Source: Cardiocondyla obscurior (taxonomy: Eukaryota > Arthropoda > Insecta > Hymenoptera > Formicidae). From it: a DNA stretch of 64,000 nucleotides. The first letter of the stretch is position 1, and the number at the start of each line of letters is the position of its first letter. A program made the translations under genes and the position numbers. The stretch spans positions 2,456,381-2,520,380 of the forward strand of contig NC_091876.1 in assembly GCF_019399895.1 (NCBI RefSeq). The letters run 5' to 3'. Shown here one piece after another: positions 1 to 13,795 of this stretch. The notes under the pieces were generated by a model. The model was not told where the DNA came from. It saw only the letters and a program-made list of their open reading frames with translations, and ran no database searches.

Positions 1-527
1 TGTTATACACATCAGTTTCTATCTATAAGCGTCTTTTAAAATTATTTCATATTTTGTACGACGCGTGCAAAAATTTACAAAGGAATATTCTTTACAATTT
101 AAATATTTGCCGCATTTCCGGAATGTTTCTTCCGACGAAATTAACAGGTTTTCAAAATATTTGCTGTGTTATTGCGCGTATGTGTTTGAAACAAAGCGTC
201 TTGAATCGCAATGTAGATTCGAAATATTCTCTCGGGATGTGCGCGTTTCGCAAATTCGGTCGTTTGTCCCGGCACTCATGGAATAACACATGGAAACACA
301 TATCCTCCGAAAGCTCCGGATGCGTAAGTTCCAATGCTGCCAGGGTATTTACACTGACTTTGCACGCGAAATACCCATCCACGGTGCTGTTGAATTCTTC
401 GGTCACGGTAGATTTCCAGCTTGCTCTCGTTTCCGCCGTTTGCGAGGGAATGGAAGTGGCTCATCTCTTCTCCCTCGAGCAATTCTTATCTGTTTTCTTT
501 CATTTGCCCGTAATGCAGCGTCTCCTC

Positions 528-551
528 GAGAGAGAGAGAGAGAGAGAGAGA
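528..551. repeat. GA dinucleotide microsatellite
   Basis: About 12 uninterrupted GA units. It lies outside all predicted exons. An open reading frame passing through it gives an Arg-Glu run, which is an artefact of the repeat. Confidence 0.95.
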
Positions 552-3500
552 ACGAAGTAACCCGAGATGTGCTCGAGAATATGAGCTCGACGCGTTAAAT
601 TAATGCGAAATTTGCTCCGGGGGAAATGGGTTGAGAAAACGAAAGGGCACACAAAGGTATTAGTCATTAGCGATCAAAAGGCGGTTCGTGTAAAGGGACT
701 TTAGGCTATGACCTTCGCTGTGGATTATTTTCAAGTATTCGCTTTACGCGGCAGAGCATCCGGGGAGATGATCGTGAGAGGAAACGCGACCTCGTCGATT
801 GCGACAGGCGATAAAGGGACAATCGGGAAGCGCCGAACGTCTCTTCGAGGATATGTGTCTCGTAGCTGGGCGGTAATGAGACAAAGGGCACGGGGGTTAG
901 ACAAGCGAAATTATCCCCGCGATTGAGGACGAAAATTTTAGATTGATAACTCGCGCTAACGTCAACTTGTGAGAGCTCTTCTTTCTTTATTCTCCGCGCT
1001 TGTTTTCCACGATCCTCCATCGATGCCGTTGAGCTGTGTCAACAAAGTCTCGCGTTCTCGCTGTAAGATATCGATGTTCCTTTCTTCGACTGTCCACTTG
1101 GTCCGCTGAGCGTCGAACTTTTTTTTTACCTTCCCCCGTTCTCTCGTCCGGCAATTAATTGAGATCGATTCGAGTGATAGTTTAATAGGAAAACGCCGGA
1201 AGGATAGAAGTCGGTATAAGAATGCTCGTGTACGAAAGCGTGGACCGTTCATGCAATTTTAATAGAGTTTCCAAAGCCATTTTCGTACGTCCGTAAAAGC
1301 ACTTGATGCCGCGTTTTAAAAGCTCTCTGATATTCCGTATACAGCGTTAGGATTTAAGGCAATTCCGCATTCCGGACGTGGTTAGAATAGACATCAACAC
1401 GCCGTTTTTATTTTTCGTTTACGGAAACTACCACGGAAGACGTCTGCTTTTCGAAAAGAAATTTATTCAGAGATACACGATTTTTGTTACACCCATTTTC
1501 GCGCGCGAGGGAAGCGCTATGTATTTTCAATTCCCGAGAACTACGAAACTATCGATTCCCGCGATATTGAAACGTAACTCCGTAACTATCGATCATACGA
1601 CATTGTAATAAATCCAATTTTTTTTTTTTTTTTTTTATTGTATATATTACCATTACAGTAGTGTAACTTTTATTTTTATCGATTTATTGCCAATTAATTT
1701 TCTTTAGTGTCGCTAATATTTATCAGATATCCCTCGCCACATCGATCAAATTTACGCGGACAGAAATTTGATGGATACCGCGTGAATCCGCGCGAAAGTA
1801 GCGTCGCTTTAAAAGATCTAACGACGAAGGAGTCGCGTTAAAAATGGAATGGCGATGGAGAAGGAGCTCTCGCAAGAAAAGGGGGCGAACTTTAACAGAA
1901 AGCAGATATCTGCTTTATCTTGAACTCGCGCTTTCTGCTCGCTTCTTGAAACATTTTGGTAGACAAGTCGAGTGCTGCAGAGATTCTAAGGCGATCCTTC
2001 GTTTTATACGATTCACTTCCGGTGGAAGGCACCGCGCGCTGGCCTTACGGTATTCGTTGCGCGACGTGAACCGACTTGGAATCAAGTGCCGCATTCATTA
2101 GCATTCCTAAACAACTGTGAGCTTAGCTTTTCTTCAACTTACTTCTGTTGCCGCCGAGACAGATAATTAAGCAAGATCGCAGAAAATTGCGCGATTAAAT
2201 AAAGCTCAATTTTCGATGTGCGAACGTAATTCACGGTGTTTTGAATTGATTAAAGAATCTACGTAGAAAAAAAAAAAAAAAAGGAAAAAAAAGAAAAAAA
2301 AATTTACTTGAAGCTTTTCTTAGAGAAGGAATCATTAGATTAAAATAACAAAACTCGAACTATTATTTCTAGTTAAAATTGGTAAGTGAGGCAAGCAGTT
2401 GTCGCAAAGTGCATGGAATTCTATTTCTACTTGACGAAAGTTTATACAGTATAAATATGAACTCGCGAACCGATCACGTCGCCGTGCTGCTTTATTTTTC
2501 GTTTCTTTTTTTTTACTGACATTCTCACATTTCTCCTTCTACGTATATTTACCTTGGTGCTTCTTTTAATAGCATGCAGCAGAGAAACTGCTTTCAGACG
2601 CCTGTTCAAACGTTGTCACGATCGCGGCAATATGTGAAACGCGATACGATAAAGTGTTTAATTATTGGAAAAAATTATCAGACATTTTAATATTTAACAA
2701 TAAATAAAGTAGCATGATTTTAAGTAGAAATTAGTATGATTTTAGAAAAATATAGGTAACGATGATCATGTACAGAATAATCGAGACGCATATTTTCGCG
2801 ATAATGAATACATGAATTAATAGAAAACTCGCGTAATGTAGTAATCAAAAGACGGAAAAAGACACGAGAAAAATTCGCTGCCGGTTTCACATTTATTTTC
2901 GTAGCGCTGATTCACCGTTTGAAGCGCGATTTAGTCGGTATCAGCGATTTATCCATGGTGGCTTCGTAAAGAGGAAAACACGTAGAGGTTTCTCAAATCG
3001 TACTGTGGGAATGGTTTGTAATTTTTTTTTCTTTTTTTGTTTTTCCGCGGTCTCCATTCTCTCTTTCATATCTTTTTTTTCCCTGTTTCATTTACTGCAT
3101 CCCGTACCGTTGCGCGAAACAAGCTTGCGGACGTTGATCGCACCGCGAGAGCTTCTCCAGAAGCTCGCAGTCTACTAGAAAAGAAAGCCACAGTGTGGCG
3201 ATACTTCGCGCGTGGCTGCACTTTTATCGCCGCTCGCGGCAATTTCGGCGCATCGATATCAAATTGAGCTTTTGTTAAGTTCTCACGCTTTTGTAAAAAC
3301 AGCGCGGAACGCGCTTGGTTTAGTTTGTCACTGGAATTTCACGTTTCCGCATTATTGACAATCGAATTTACCTGTCCGAAAAACGAACATATCCAACAGC
3401 GAGGAATATAAAAACTGTATAAAAGAAAAAAAAAGAGAGAAAACTTTTTAAAATTTAATTTGAAACTTGATAAAAAGCTCAGCTCACTGGAAAAATAAAA

Positions 3501-4310
3501 GACAAAAGAAAGCCGTATTGTTACGGGATCAAACAGCGGGAAAATCGCATCCAGGCAATTGCATCCTCTCGTAATCATCGCGTAAGAAGCTTCGCGAGAT
3601 CTTAACAAACTGTAATTCACGTAATTCCGCGGCGCGCTGTGAATATTAAACTGTTCGAGGCAAGAAGATCGCCTGGGCGCGAGATTTCGCGGGAGTCACA
3701 GCTGCATCCGCGGATGGCACGTAATACTGTCGGGAAAAGTTGAACGCAAAGCTTCGGGGTGGCGCGAAGACTAGAAATTTCTCCCCGCGATCCGCGAAGT
3801 TCACTTCGCTCGTACTTTCCGCCCCGCTTTGATAAATTGACCCAAGAAATGTAATTCCGTATACGAGGTCGCAATATTCGCAATGTTCGCTGTTTTTTTT
3901 TTTTCCTCCCTTTCGGCATCACTTTGCGGACGCTTCCATATGGGAGCTTCTGGGAGAAATGATATGTTGCAGCCAAGAGTTATAGCACTGAAAGTAATGT
4001 TTTTGTCGGTAAAAGTTTCTGCAGCATTGAAAATTTAAATTATCTCGCTGCCTTGCCCTCTTATTTGTTAAATGTGCGACAACGAGATGGTTATTGTCGC
4101 CGTCGTACGTATGAGGTAACAAAGAAAATGGTAATTAAATTGTATTATCTCTTTGGAGCGCGGTGTCACGTGAAAACCGAGGGCACTCGCGAAACACCGC
4201 TATGCGACACGAAAATCCGGGATTTTTAATATTCTTGAACAATTTCCAATGCTTACAGAGAATCGTCATTAATCCGATTTTTTTTGTCCGAGAATCCGAT
4301 TAAAAACCCG

Positions 4311-4338
4311 GCATCAGCGTACCGACGTACGCTGATGC
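4311..4338. repeat. Perfect 11-bp hairpin with 6-nt loop
   Basis: gcatcagcgta (4311-4321) is followed after ccgacg by its exact reverse complement (4328-4338). It is short, intergenic and has no neighbour that suggests a role. Confidence 0.85.
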
Positions 4339-5456
4339 GATTTGCGAAACGCGGCCGTAAAGCTCGACGTCGCGAACAAACGCTCGAATGACGACGCTAA
4401 ATCGCTGACAATTAATACGATTTCCCACGGCACTATTTTTCACAATATTGTCTGGGGCATTTTTACGTAACAAATTTGTTTGCGGGCCGCGAAACGCAGA
4501 ATGAAAGCCTCACCGCGTAAAGGCAAAATAAAAGCAATTAATTCGCGAATAAATTCTGTTTGTAATACAATCGTGCAATCATGCAAAGTACTTTTGTCAT
4601 AAAACTGTCAAACCTTGCTGCGCGAAGTGCCTCAAACATTACGTATATTTTTCTCCCCCTTTTTTTTTTTTTAAATTTCGTATTGAGTATCAAATGTCTA
4701 GGTCGATACCAGATACAGCTCGACATGGACCGTCGAAAGAGTCATTTCACGTGTCACCGCGAATGGTACCGCGGGCTTTTCGCGTATTACGGCCGACGTC
4801 GATATTTTGATACCGGTTTTACTGCTAATTCGCCCACCTCTAAAACCAACCAGCCCACTGCCTAAACGTATAAATAGTCTGAACGTTACGTCTTTTCTCT
4901 GGTAACACTCGTCACGCATGCCGCGCACATCGTTTTAATATGTAACCTCTTATCTCAATTCTCGTCGTGACGTGACGGCATTTTATGACCCGCGCGCCAC
5001 GTTGCAAAAGTGTGCCGGCAATGAACAATTGATGTGCATTCGACTTGCATAAAGTTTTTACGAGTCAATCTACGTCGTCGGGTGTCGAAAAATAAAAGAT
5101 CTCCGATGACGATAATAGAATACGAAATTTTTTTTTATTAATCTTAATTCTTAATGTCAAATATACTTTTATCAACCAAAACGTTACTTTCAACTTTTAT
5201 TCTATATTTAACAAGACGCATTTTTTTTTCTTCTTCACTTAATTAATAATTACCCGAGTGGAAATTTATTTAGCTAATCTAATTTTGCACCTAATGGTTA
5301 GATCGTATTAAATATATTTCTTAACTAGCTTGGTACTTATTTAGTGACTGTCTTCAAAAAGTAAAGCTGTCATTTAAAAAAAAAAAGAAACCTGTCTAGT
5401 ATCGGTCGTCTAGTCACTGTCCAGCGCGGACCGTGTATTTACATAAATAGATCTTT

Positions 5457-5744
5457 AAACGTTTTTCGCCGCGTAGGTACCTGTTTACTGTTTTGTTCCG
5501 ACCTTACGCAAAACTCGCTCGACTGCCGAATTCGTCGGACAAACTGGTTCTCGCCGCTCGCCACCCGCGCGTCCTCCACCTTGCGAGCTTGGAATGCGAG
5601 GACTGCCAGCCGATGTAAACACACGCACGTACTCACACACTACCGCTGAGGTCTACGGGCCCGACACATGCGGATTCGGCAGTCGAGCACGTGTTAGATA
5701 GGTCAGAACGAACAGTATAGACTAATACGCGGCGAAAAACGTTT
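5457..5744. repeat. Foldback (inverted-repeat) element beside the TRP-gamma start
   Basis: The outer 19 bp (5457-5475, aaacgtttttcgccgcgta) recur as an exact reverse complement at 5726-5744. Further in, a second 15-bp block (5517-5531, gctcgactgccgaat) pairs exactly with 5674-5688. The stretches between these blocks still pair imperfectly (a ctgtt...gacct motif around 5488-5510 against 5699-5715). The arms are therefore about 70-75 nt around a loop of about 140 nt. This is the architecture of a non-autonomous foldback or MITE-type element, but I see no clear target-site duplication and no second copy in the window. The right arm ends 35 nt before the predicted TRP-gamma start codon, so it may lie in the promoter or 5' leader. 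Confidence 0.75.
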
Positions 5745-5779
5745 TGAGTGTTACATTTCTGGCTCAGTGTTAGACAGTT

Positions 5780-5857
5780 ATGCTACACAACCACGAGATG
5801 AATTTCGAATTGGTTGGCAGGATTATTAGACATCGATGGGAATCAGGTTTCACTCAG
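5780..5857 (+). CDS. Trpgamma: TRP-gamma coding exon 1 (predicted start)
   Basis: The exon encodes residues 1-26, beginning MLHNHEMNFELVG. An in-frame TAG at 5771-5773 lies three codons before the ATG, so translation cannot start further upstream in this frame. It ends in CAG with donor gtaata at phase 0, exactly what the next exon needs. It has no recognisable domain. It was chosen on phase, donor and position, not on homology, so a different first exon is possible. Confidence 0.6.
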
Positions 5858-8800
5858 GTAATATTTTACTGCATTATTCCGTTAAAATTACGTACTGTGT
5901 TCACAATAGAAACGTTAATGTACCTTCATATAAATAGCGTAGAAGTTTCGCTTGTTTACGCCGAGGCTCTCTTTCTCCCAAATTTTATTCCGCAAATGTC
6001 TGCAAGCAGATCGTCGCAATAGCGCTCGCCGGTTACTACCGCGATTGTCGTACTTGACGTTAATTTACGAGTAGCACCCATTGCGTGAGAATAATTGCAG
6101 ATGGTTCCGACGAAGCGCAGCCTACGCCGAAATTTATTTCGTTATTAACGTTTATTTGCGTTATTAAACGTCGCAGTTTATTTTGTATTAATATTAAACG
6201 ATATTGCGGGATTACGAGGCTCGTGGACATTTCGGCGAAATGGGTCGCGGATTTAATTGGCATATAAAAATGCCGGCGCGATCAATTCGGAATAAATCAA
6301 CGTTGGAACGACGCGGATCAGCGAAAATGTAAAATTAAGAGACGCATACATTACCGCGGAGGTAAAGGAACGGCGGTATAATCGTCGGCACACGACGGCC
6401 CAGCGGTTGAAGTCGACGGCGAAAAAACGCCGACTAGACGCAACGAAAATTTCGACGTACAAAAGCCAGATTGTTTCCACCTCGGCACCTTTGCCAATCT
6501 CTATCCTGAAGCGTTTTAATCTCAATTATATGCAAATTCGACCGCAACCACCCGCGAGCGTTTAATTACAGGTTGTCCGTTTGATTTTGAACTTTAGCGT
6601 GCGGCCCTTTCGCGGAAAATCGCTCATTATGCGCATAAGTGCCTTATTTTGCGCTCAATTACGCCCCTTTGGGCGCTTGAACGTTCCGCAGAACGTTGGA
6701 GTCGCACGATTTAGAAGAAATCCCGGAAACGCGAGATATCGCCAACGGCGATTAGGAAATACGCTTACTTATCGAGACTTACGTAAGAGTCGCTAAAGTG
6801 AAAATCGAGCGTCTCGAAAGAAATCGTAGAAATATAGGTGATTCGAAAAGATCGAGGAAATCAAGCGAGAGTAATTAATCTACAGAAACAATCCAACCTC
6901 CGCGCGACCTACCGCGGGTTTAAATTGCGATTGTAAAAAGTCACACCGCGATTAGAACCGCGCAAGAAACGAGACGCGCGACGAATCCTATCAGGATAAT
7001 TTACGTCCGACCGGCTCGAGGAATCGATATCGCGCGGGTTTCGCGCCGTAAATCCATCTTATCGCGTACGCGAAAAGAGAAGAAGATATTGCGCGCGCTC
7101 GCGGATATTAAACGTTATCGTGTATATTATTTTGACTTTATCGCCGCGGGCGCAAGGTTCCGTTCTCGCGCGGGCGGTGATCGTCCCGGCGGATCCTTTT
7201 CCCCCTCGACGAGACGGATTTACAGCATCCGACAGTTCGTTAGAAGGGGCGCGAAATTTTCAACGCGCGCGACGAACTTCCGACGAGGTACGACGTCAAA
7301 AAAAGCCGACCGGAAGCGCTCGGAAATATCTCGGTATCTCCGCGCGTAACAAGGCCGCGCCGTTGGGCTGCTCCTCGCGCAAACAAGGCCATTAATTCCC
7401 CGACCGGAAATTAGCGGGTCGATAATTTGCCGCCTGTACCCCGGGGCAGCGATGGATTTTCATTTTCCATCGCACGGGCGTGCGTTTGATAGCGGAGCGC
7501 GCGATGATTGATCCCAGGGTGCCCGGGACGAGTTCTTCCATCGGAACACCCGGGACGGTCGCGGCTATTGCTGTCGTTGCCAGCGGTAAATATCAGGGCG
7601 TCGGTACGACGCCCGTTCGTTCCCGTTTTCTCTCTCTCCGCCTTTATCGGTCCCGGCCATACCGGTCGTTTCGGTAATGTGTGATTTACGGCGGCGGATA
7701 TACCCGCCCTGCATTTCTCCGCGTGGAAGTCACGTCTCGCAGCTGCATTGTTTCGATTGCGCGAATCCGGTGAAAAAGCCCCGCCGCGCTGCTTTCCAGG
7801 CCCTCCCCGCCAATGATATGCGCTCCGTTGACTGAGATTATTCCTCGCCGCAAAGCTCCTCCTTTGTTTCGTGTATTCCTTCGAAAGGAAAAAAAAAGTA
7901 ACGAAACTTTTATCCGTACGTGGAATAAAATATAGAGTACGTCGATGCGAAAGCGATAAATTAAACGGCGACGTAAGTGGAACCTTGTGGTGCGATCGAA
8001 ATGTCTTTTCGTACGGTTTTTAATTTTTGGAAGTGGTAATTTGATCGAAAATCGTATTTATTTCGTAGGCGTTACAAAGAGAGAGAGATAAAACTGATTC
8101 CATTACACAGCAAGTTACGAACACTATTCTTTAGATTTACGATTCGATTGTTTGCTTTTGAGAGAATGCCATTGTCCGATACAATGAATGGTTAACAAGC
8201 GATGTGATGCAAAAATGACAATGCACTCGTTGCACGCGACGTTCTGTCTAGGGCCGCAATTTCTCAACAGTTTCGTTTAACTTTCGTGCACAATCCCGCG
8301 GCCCCTCGCACGTCAGGAACATCCCGCCGTAATCCTATATGCGGTTTTTCATCTCTAGCCGGAGGCTGCATTCCTAGGCAAATTATTAATTTTTTCCGCA
8401 ATCATGGCTGCTTACGTGAGCCTCCCGATATGATTATATGAGAGAAAAATGTGGGATTATTATTCACATATTTATTACAATTTGTTTAATTACGTATCGT
8501 TGAATATTTATTTTACGCACTCTTGTTTATTACATTTTATTATAGTTTGGAATTTGAATGCAATTAACCCGTTTCACGCGTGGTGCGATATTCTCGTTTC
8601 AAACTAATTTTGTTTTTTTTTTTTTTTTGGAAAGGGGAGGAAAAATTTGCATTGTAATTATGATCGTTTACGTCGTTCTTTTTTTTTTTCTTTTTAATTC
8701 GTTCCTTAGCCATTCGTTTTCTCTCCTCTGATAACACGTCAACTTTATATCGTAAGGTCGTTCGTATACGTTACGTTCTTTTCAACGTGATCATCAATCG

Positions 8801-11800
8801 TCGTTTCGAAATGAGAGCGAGCTAAGTCTTTTTACTTATCTACTTGGCGAAAAGAGCCACTAAGAGTTTTAAGAAATGAACGAGATAATTAGATTCAATT
8901 TGAATTGGGCGTGTGAGGTTTTCTTCGAGCTTTCGCACTTTTCACAATACGTCGATTATCGTATCTCGGCGGTTCTTTTCGGAAGAATGCAGCTTGACCC
9001 AAATTCTTATAACAAAAATTTTATGCGCGAGGAACAAAAGAAAATTAATTAATGTATTATTAAAAAGAAAGGGAAAAAATAATTCAGATTTACGGGTGAA
9101 AAATGGCAGAGGGAGACGAAAGGGGGAAGCGAAATAAAATAAAAGTGAAACAAAAGAGGAGATAAAATCGTGTGTAAACCTCGTTTCGAGCGGCAGCTAG
9201 CGTGATGCTTTGAGCGAAAATAGCGCGGCCGTGGATCAAAGTTTGCAAGGGGGATCATGTTTTCTTCTGACTCGGCGAATGTCCCTTCAAATTTTCCGTT
9301 CTCGTAAGAGCCCGTAAAAGCCTCCATTTCTGAAGAGCTCTCGACGCCACCGTCTCGTTCGTATAACGAAAGCTACAGAAATGAGGGTCGAGCGGGAGGA
9401 TGCAATAGGTACGAAGGATATGCTTTCGATATTTGCAGGCTGCCGGTGTTAACACGTAACGCCGATACGCCGCGCCAACAGATTCGCGGGGAAAAATCTC
9501 GGAAAACGACCGACAGCTGTGACGAATATCTCGCCGCCGCCGCGGTTTTTCGCGCCGCGCTCGGAAACTTTTTCTCCTCGCAAAGCCTCGCGCCAGTATC
9601 GCGTACGCGCTCGCGAAATCGATACCCCGACAGCGATTTGGAAATTAATTACAAATAAAAATACGCGACTACGTCAAAGGTGCGAAAAACATTTCGGCCA
9701 GCAGATGATTTTAACGATCGATGCGCGCGTGAACGAATTAACTGCGCGTCAATAAACTTTACATTTACACGTCAAAATTACGCGGACTGAATCTTCGCGG
9801 GGAAAATATTTCACTCGCGTTACTGTTTCATAAAACATTCTGAAGCATCTCGTTAAACCAACGTTGGTTGGGTGGCTTTTAATACCGAACCGTCTCGAAC
9901 GCGGAGATTCGCGAATTTAATTGAAAGATCGTTCCCTTGTAAGCGAAAACAAGTATCGCGAGAGCGGATTACATAAGTATAAATCAGAAGCTCTTAATTA
10001 TCCATGGCGCTTCATCAATTTTCTACAATCGCGTATTGCTTTGGCATTTCCCATCGGGATCGACAACTTGATAACAAACGATACTACGAAACAAAAAAAA
10101 AGGGGAAAAAAAAATAGAACGTTCACAAAGAATGAAGAACGACAGGATAACCGAACCTTTCGTTCTTAACGCACGCCATCATTTATCCTCACGAAAGTTT
10201 TCTCCGCGCGAAGAATTATGTACGTGAGGAAAAAAAACGATCCCTTTTATTTTATTGCATGCATTATATTTTCTTTGCACAACTGCGAAACTTTTATTTG
10301 AAACATGGTCCGTGAAATGCTTCGCATAGTTTCCGATGTATGTATTTGGAAATCTCCGTGCTTTTTCGTATCAGAGATATTTTTTATATTATATAAACTT
10401 TAAGTTACATACATTTGTTTTGTACTCTGTGCGTATTAAGTTCTATTAAATATTTCCTCTAAAAAGACAAAAAAGAAAATAAAAGATCACGCATCTTAAA
10501 ATATTTTCTCGTGTCAGAAATCAAAGAGCATCTTGTTCTCATGTGCCCATCGTATTCAGATTTGATTTACCGCGACTGTGGCGGTTTGAAACTTCGATTA
10601 CAACAGCGTACAGCGTGTAATTCTCTCGGGCAATTACTGAATCGTCCCAATATCGTATTCGAAATATGGTCCATCGATCGCAAATATCGCTGAGCGGAGG
10701 CGATCGAGCGAGTCTTGGCATGTAATGGATTTATCGGCGGAAAGCGTCGACTCATAGACGACGCCCGGAATAATCGCTCGACACAAAAGCCGCGAAGTCA
10801 CGGTTCTATTTTCGGAATCGCGATCGGTATTTACATTCGTATGCAAATCTGCGAGAGAAGTAGGCGTTTACGCGGGTGCTCCGGGCTCCCTATCGTCAGC
10901 CACCGCCGTCGTTTTAATCAATGCTGACCGCGTTCCCGCGCGATTTAATCGCGGTCCCCCGTTCAATCGTCGTTACGACGAAAGGAACGTTAGCCTCCCC
11001 CTTCATCCCGAACTTTCCTCCCATTTGCGCCGCCACGCCACGTACGCCGTCATACGCAAACTTTACGGCGGCCGCGCAAAACCGAAGGAAATCGAATCAT
11101 GCACCGTCGCGCTCATTTATCTCGCGTTCTTTGTTCACGTTATCGACGCCGAGCACTATGCTAGGGTGACGGATAAGAAACGATAAGGCAGCCAACGGTC
11201 TATACATACAATCCTTGTGAAAGAGAACAATTTCGCTCGCAGCCATCGATAGAATATAGAAGATAAGCGCGCGAGATCTCTGAGGTCTTCATAAATGCAT
11301 GAGAGGATCCTTGGTTGCACTTTGCAGTTCTCTGACGCTATTTTTATCCTGTCGAGCATCTACTCAGCTTGTTTCATTAATATTTGACTATGTTTTTAGC
11401 GCAGCATCGAAATATTTTTTTTCTTTTTTTTCCACTTTCGCGCTACACTTTTATACTTATTTTCTGAATATTATTAATTTGAAGCTAAGCGCAAATTTAA
11501 TTAGTTCCGGGTTAAGGTTATTAAATTCAGGTTCGGTACAAAATGGCTTAGGAGACGTTCAATATTCCTCTTAGAAGTTCTAGCTATTAAATGTTTCCAG
11601 CAAATTAAAAGGTACTTTTTTTATTTTTTCTCTCCGAAATTAAGTTTTCGTTCGAATAAATATTCCAGATCGAGTCTGATCGTTGCCGGGAAAGATAAAT
11701 CGCTCGCAAATGAATCCTGACTATTTCCAGTTGGAAATTACACGGGGTAAACAAGCAGGTTAAAATTGCGTCAAGGTCTAATCGTCGCGAATTTCGTTTA

Positions 11801-13763
11801 CATCCGAAAAGGGAAGGGTTATGCCCGTGATTTACAGACGGCAGTGTTGTGAAGCATCGGTTTCCGCGGCGCGTCTAAATATAGAAGACTAATGGAATTG
11901 AGATAAATTCAACGAGCTGGTAAACATTGTGAAACTCATGCTGCCCGTGCGGCTTACGTTGGTCGCTGGTTTCACGGCCGTTGTTAGATAACGTCGTAAA
12001 AGGGGCTAGATTACTTCGATCCGTAAAAGTACCGCGACAGTTTAGCTCGAGAATGTAGAAATGTTTGTCCGCCGTCGCCTCGGCTAAAATTATGCGTAAA
12101 GTTTTCCCTCGGTGTACGGTCCGTTAAATAGAAAAGAAAAAAGAGAAGCCGCGTTATCCCCGAGATATCTTACTTTCACCGTTGTCTCCTAATGAGATTG
12201 CTTGCCGAAGATATCGGAGGGGTATTGTTTAACACAGTTTCCAAACTTTATATTTAGCACAAAGCCGGTGATTTTAATTCTTAAATAACTTCGCGACTGT
12301 ATATCGCCGTCAAACAACGAAGTCGGAGTTAGCCCCCGAATTAATATGCTCTTCGGCGGTGAACTTTCGACGAAACATCCTGTTTACGGCATTCATTCCT
12401 TCCCGGGGTACGCACGAAACGTTATGCAAACGAAAACTTGTAGACTAGGTTCATGAATCCGCGGCGAGACGTTTATCAAGGCGAACGGAACTGTCGCTCG
12501 TGTTCCACGTAGCGCGAAGAGAGCTTCCGCGGATTTCGCATATTTATCAATTTCACGTGAGCCTCAAAATTTTTCTTTTCTTTTTTTTTTCTTTCATTTT
12601 TTTTGTACGTTAGCGATGGAGCGAACTTCCATCAATTCTGCGGCTCCGTGTGTTCTGAAAGTACGGCACTTACGGGTAGAAAAGATCTGCCATTTGGGCG
12701 GAGGTCTGCGTGGAATGTTCGCGTCGGAGACTGCGCGTCGAATCGACGCGAAAATAAATCGCGCGCGGCGACGTCGAATCCCCCGTCGTTCCATTTTCAT
12801 CTCGAGAGATCAACGCACCACGTGACGGGAAGGCGCGAGATACACGTTGCTAGCAATTCCTGCGCGACCTATATGTCAGAACAGTGAATCCTTCCGTGAT
12901 TAATTGTTCGATTAACTGCACAAAGGACGAGAGATCGGCAACGAGTGCATCTATTCTTTATTTTATTTTTTCCCCCTCTTTTTTTTTTTTTGTTTTTCCA
13001 TCACACGTAAAATGGCTTTTAAACTTGCTCTCGCGGATATTTCCGGTCGAGCATATAAAACAGTAACTGACATGAGGGAAGAGACTCTTTACGTTTTACT
13101 TTTCCCTTTTTCAGAAACAAAACAAATTAATTCGAACTTCGCTGTCGTAAACTTTGCTCGCAAATCTTGAAGTAGTACACGCTATTAATTTAATTGATCA
13201 AGTGTTTCAAGCGTTTAATTATTTTTAGCAGCTTAAAGTAGCTTTAAGATAACCAGAAAGGCGCAAATTTTATTTCGATAATTCGAATTCTTAGTTTATT
13301 AAATTACTGACATTAGGAATCCGTTAATGCGGAAAATGTCGTGATACGGATGTAGGGAGTAACAGCAATCGCACATTTAATCAGTCTCCGACGTGAGACA
13401 TTATTGGGTTTTCGATCGACACGTGAACGCGAAGACGGTCTGAAGCCCTAAATCGAGGAGAATCGCAGGAAACTGGGGGCGGAGAGGGTCTATCGATTTC
13501 CCGAGCCCGGAAGGTCTAGCCTAGGAGGAAGAGGCTTCCCTCGAGAGGTTCCTCTCGCCATTTCCCTCTCGCAAACGCGGGGTAGGGGCCACCAGGAATC
13601 TCTTTCGCGGTAAGAGGGAACGACCGCGGGATATATCTTTTTGCCAGTTTCTATTTCCCAGGAAAGTCACGATTTCTTGAATAAACGCGGCTTACACGCC
13701 GCAGAATCCGGCAAGGAAAGGCACCTACCTCGTTGCGCAACTTCAAACAGAGGAGGACCTTTT

Positions 13764-13795
<32 letters not shown>

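Larger units (their letters stand above)
1..5456. other. Intergenic region upstream of TRP-gamma, no supported gene
   Basis: I see no exon chain or recognisable protein here. Open frames are short, or long without protein character (for example 54-560 on +). The stretch holds a GA microsatellite near 528-551, a poly-T run near 1618-1637, A-rich and T-rich tracts near 2266-2300 and 3022-3045, and a small perfect hairpin at 4311-4338. CpG is frequent for such AT-rich DNA, as in hymenopteran genomes. Untranslated exons or enhancers of the neighbouring gene could lie here but cannot be seen from sequence alone. Confidence 0.6.

Noticed and set aside
54..560. 168-codon open frame on + near the left edge
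   Set aside because: No recognisable domain, its end is made by the GA microsatellite, and overlapping frames on both strands are also open. No splice sites link it to anything.
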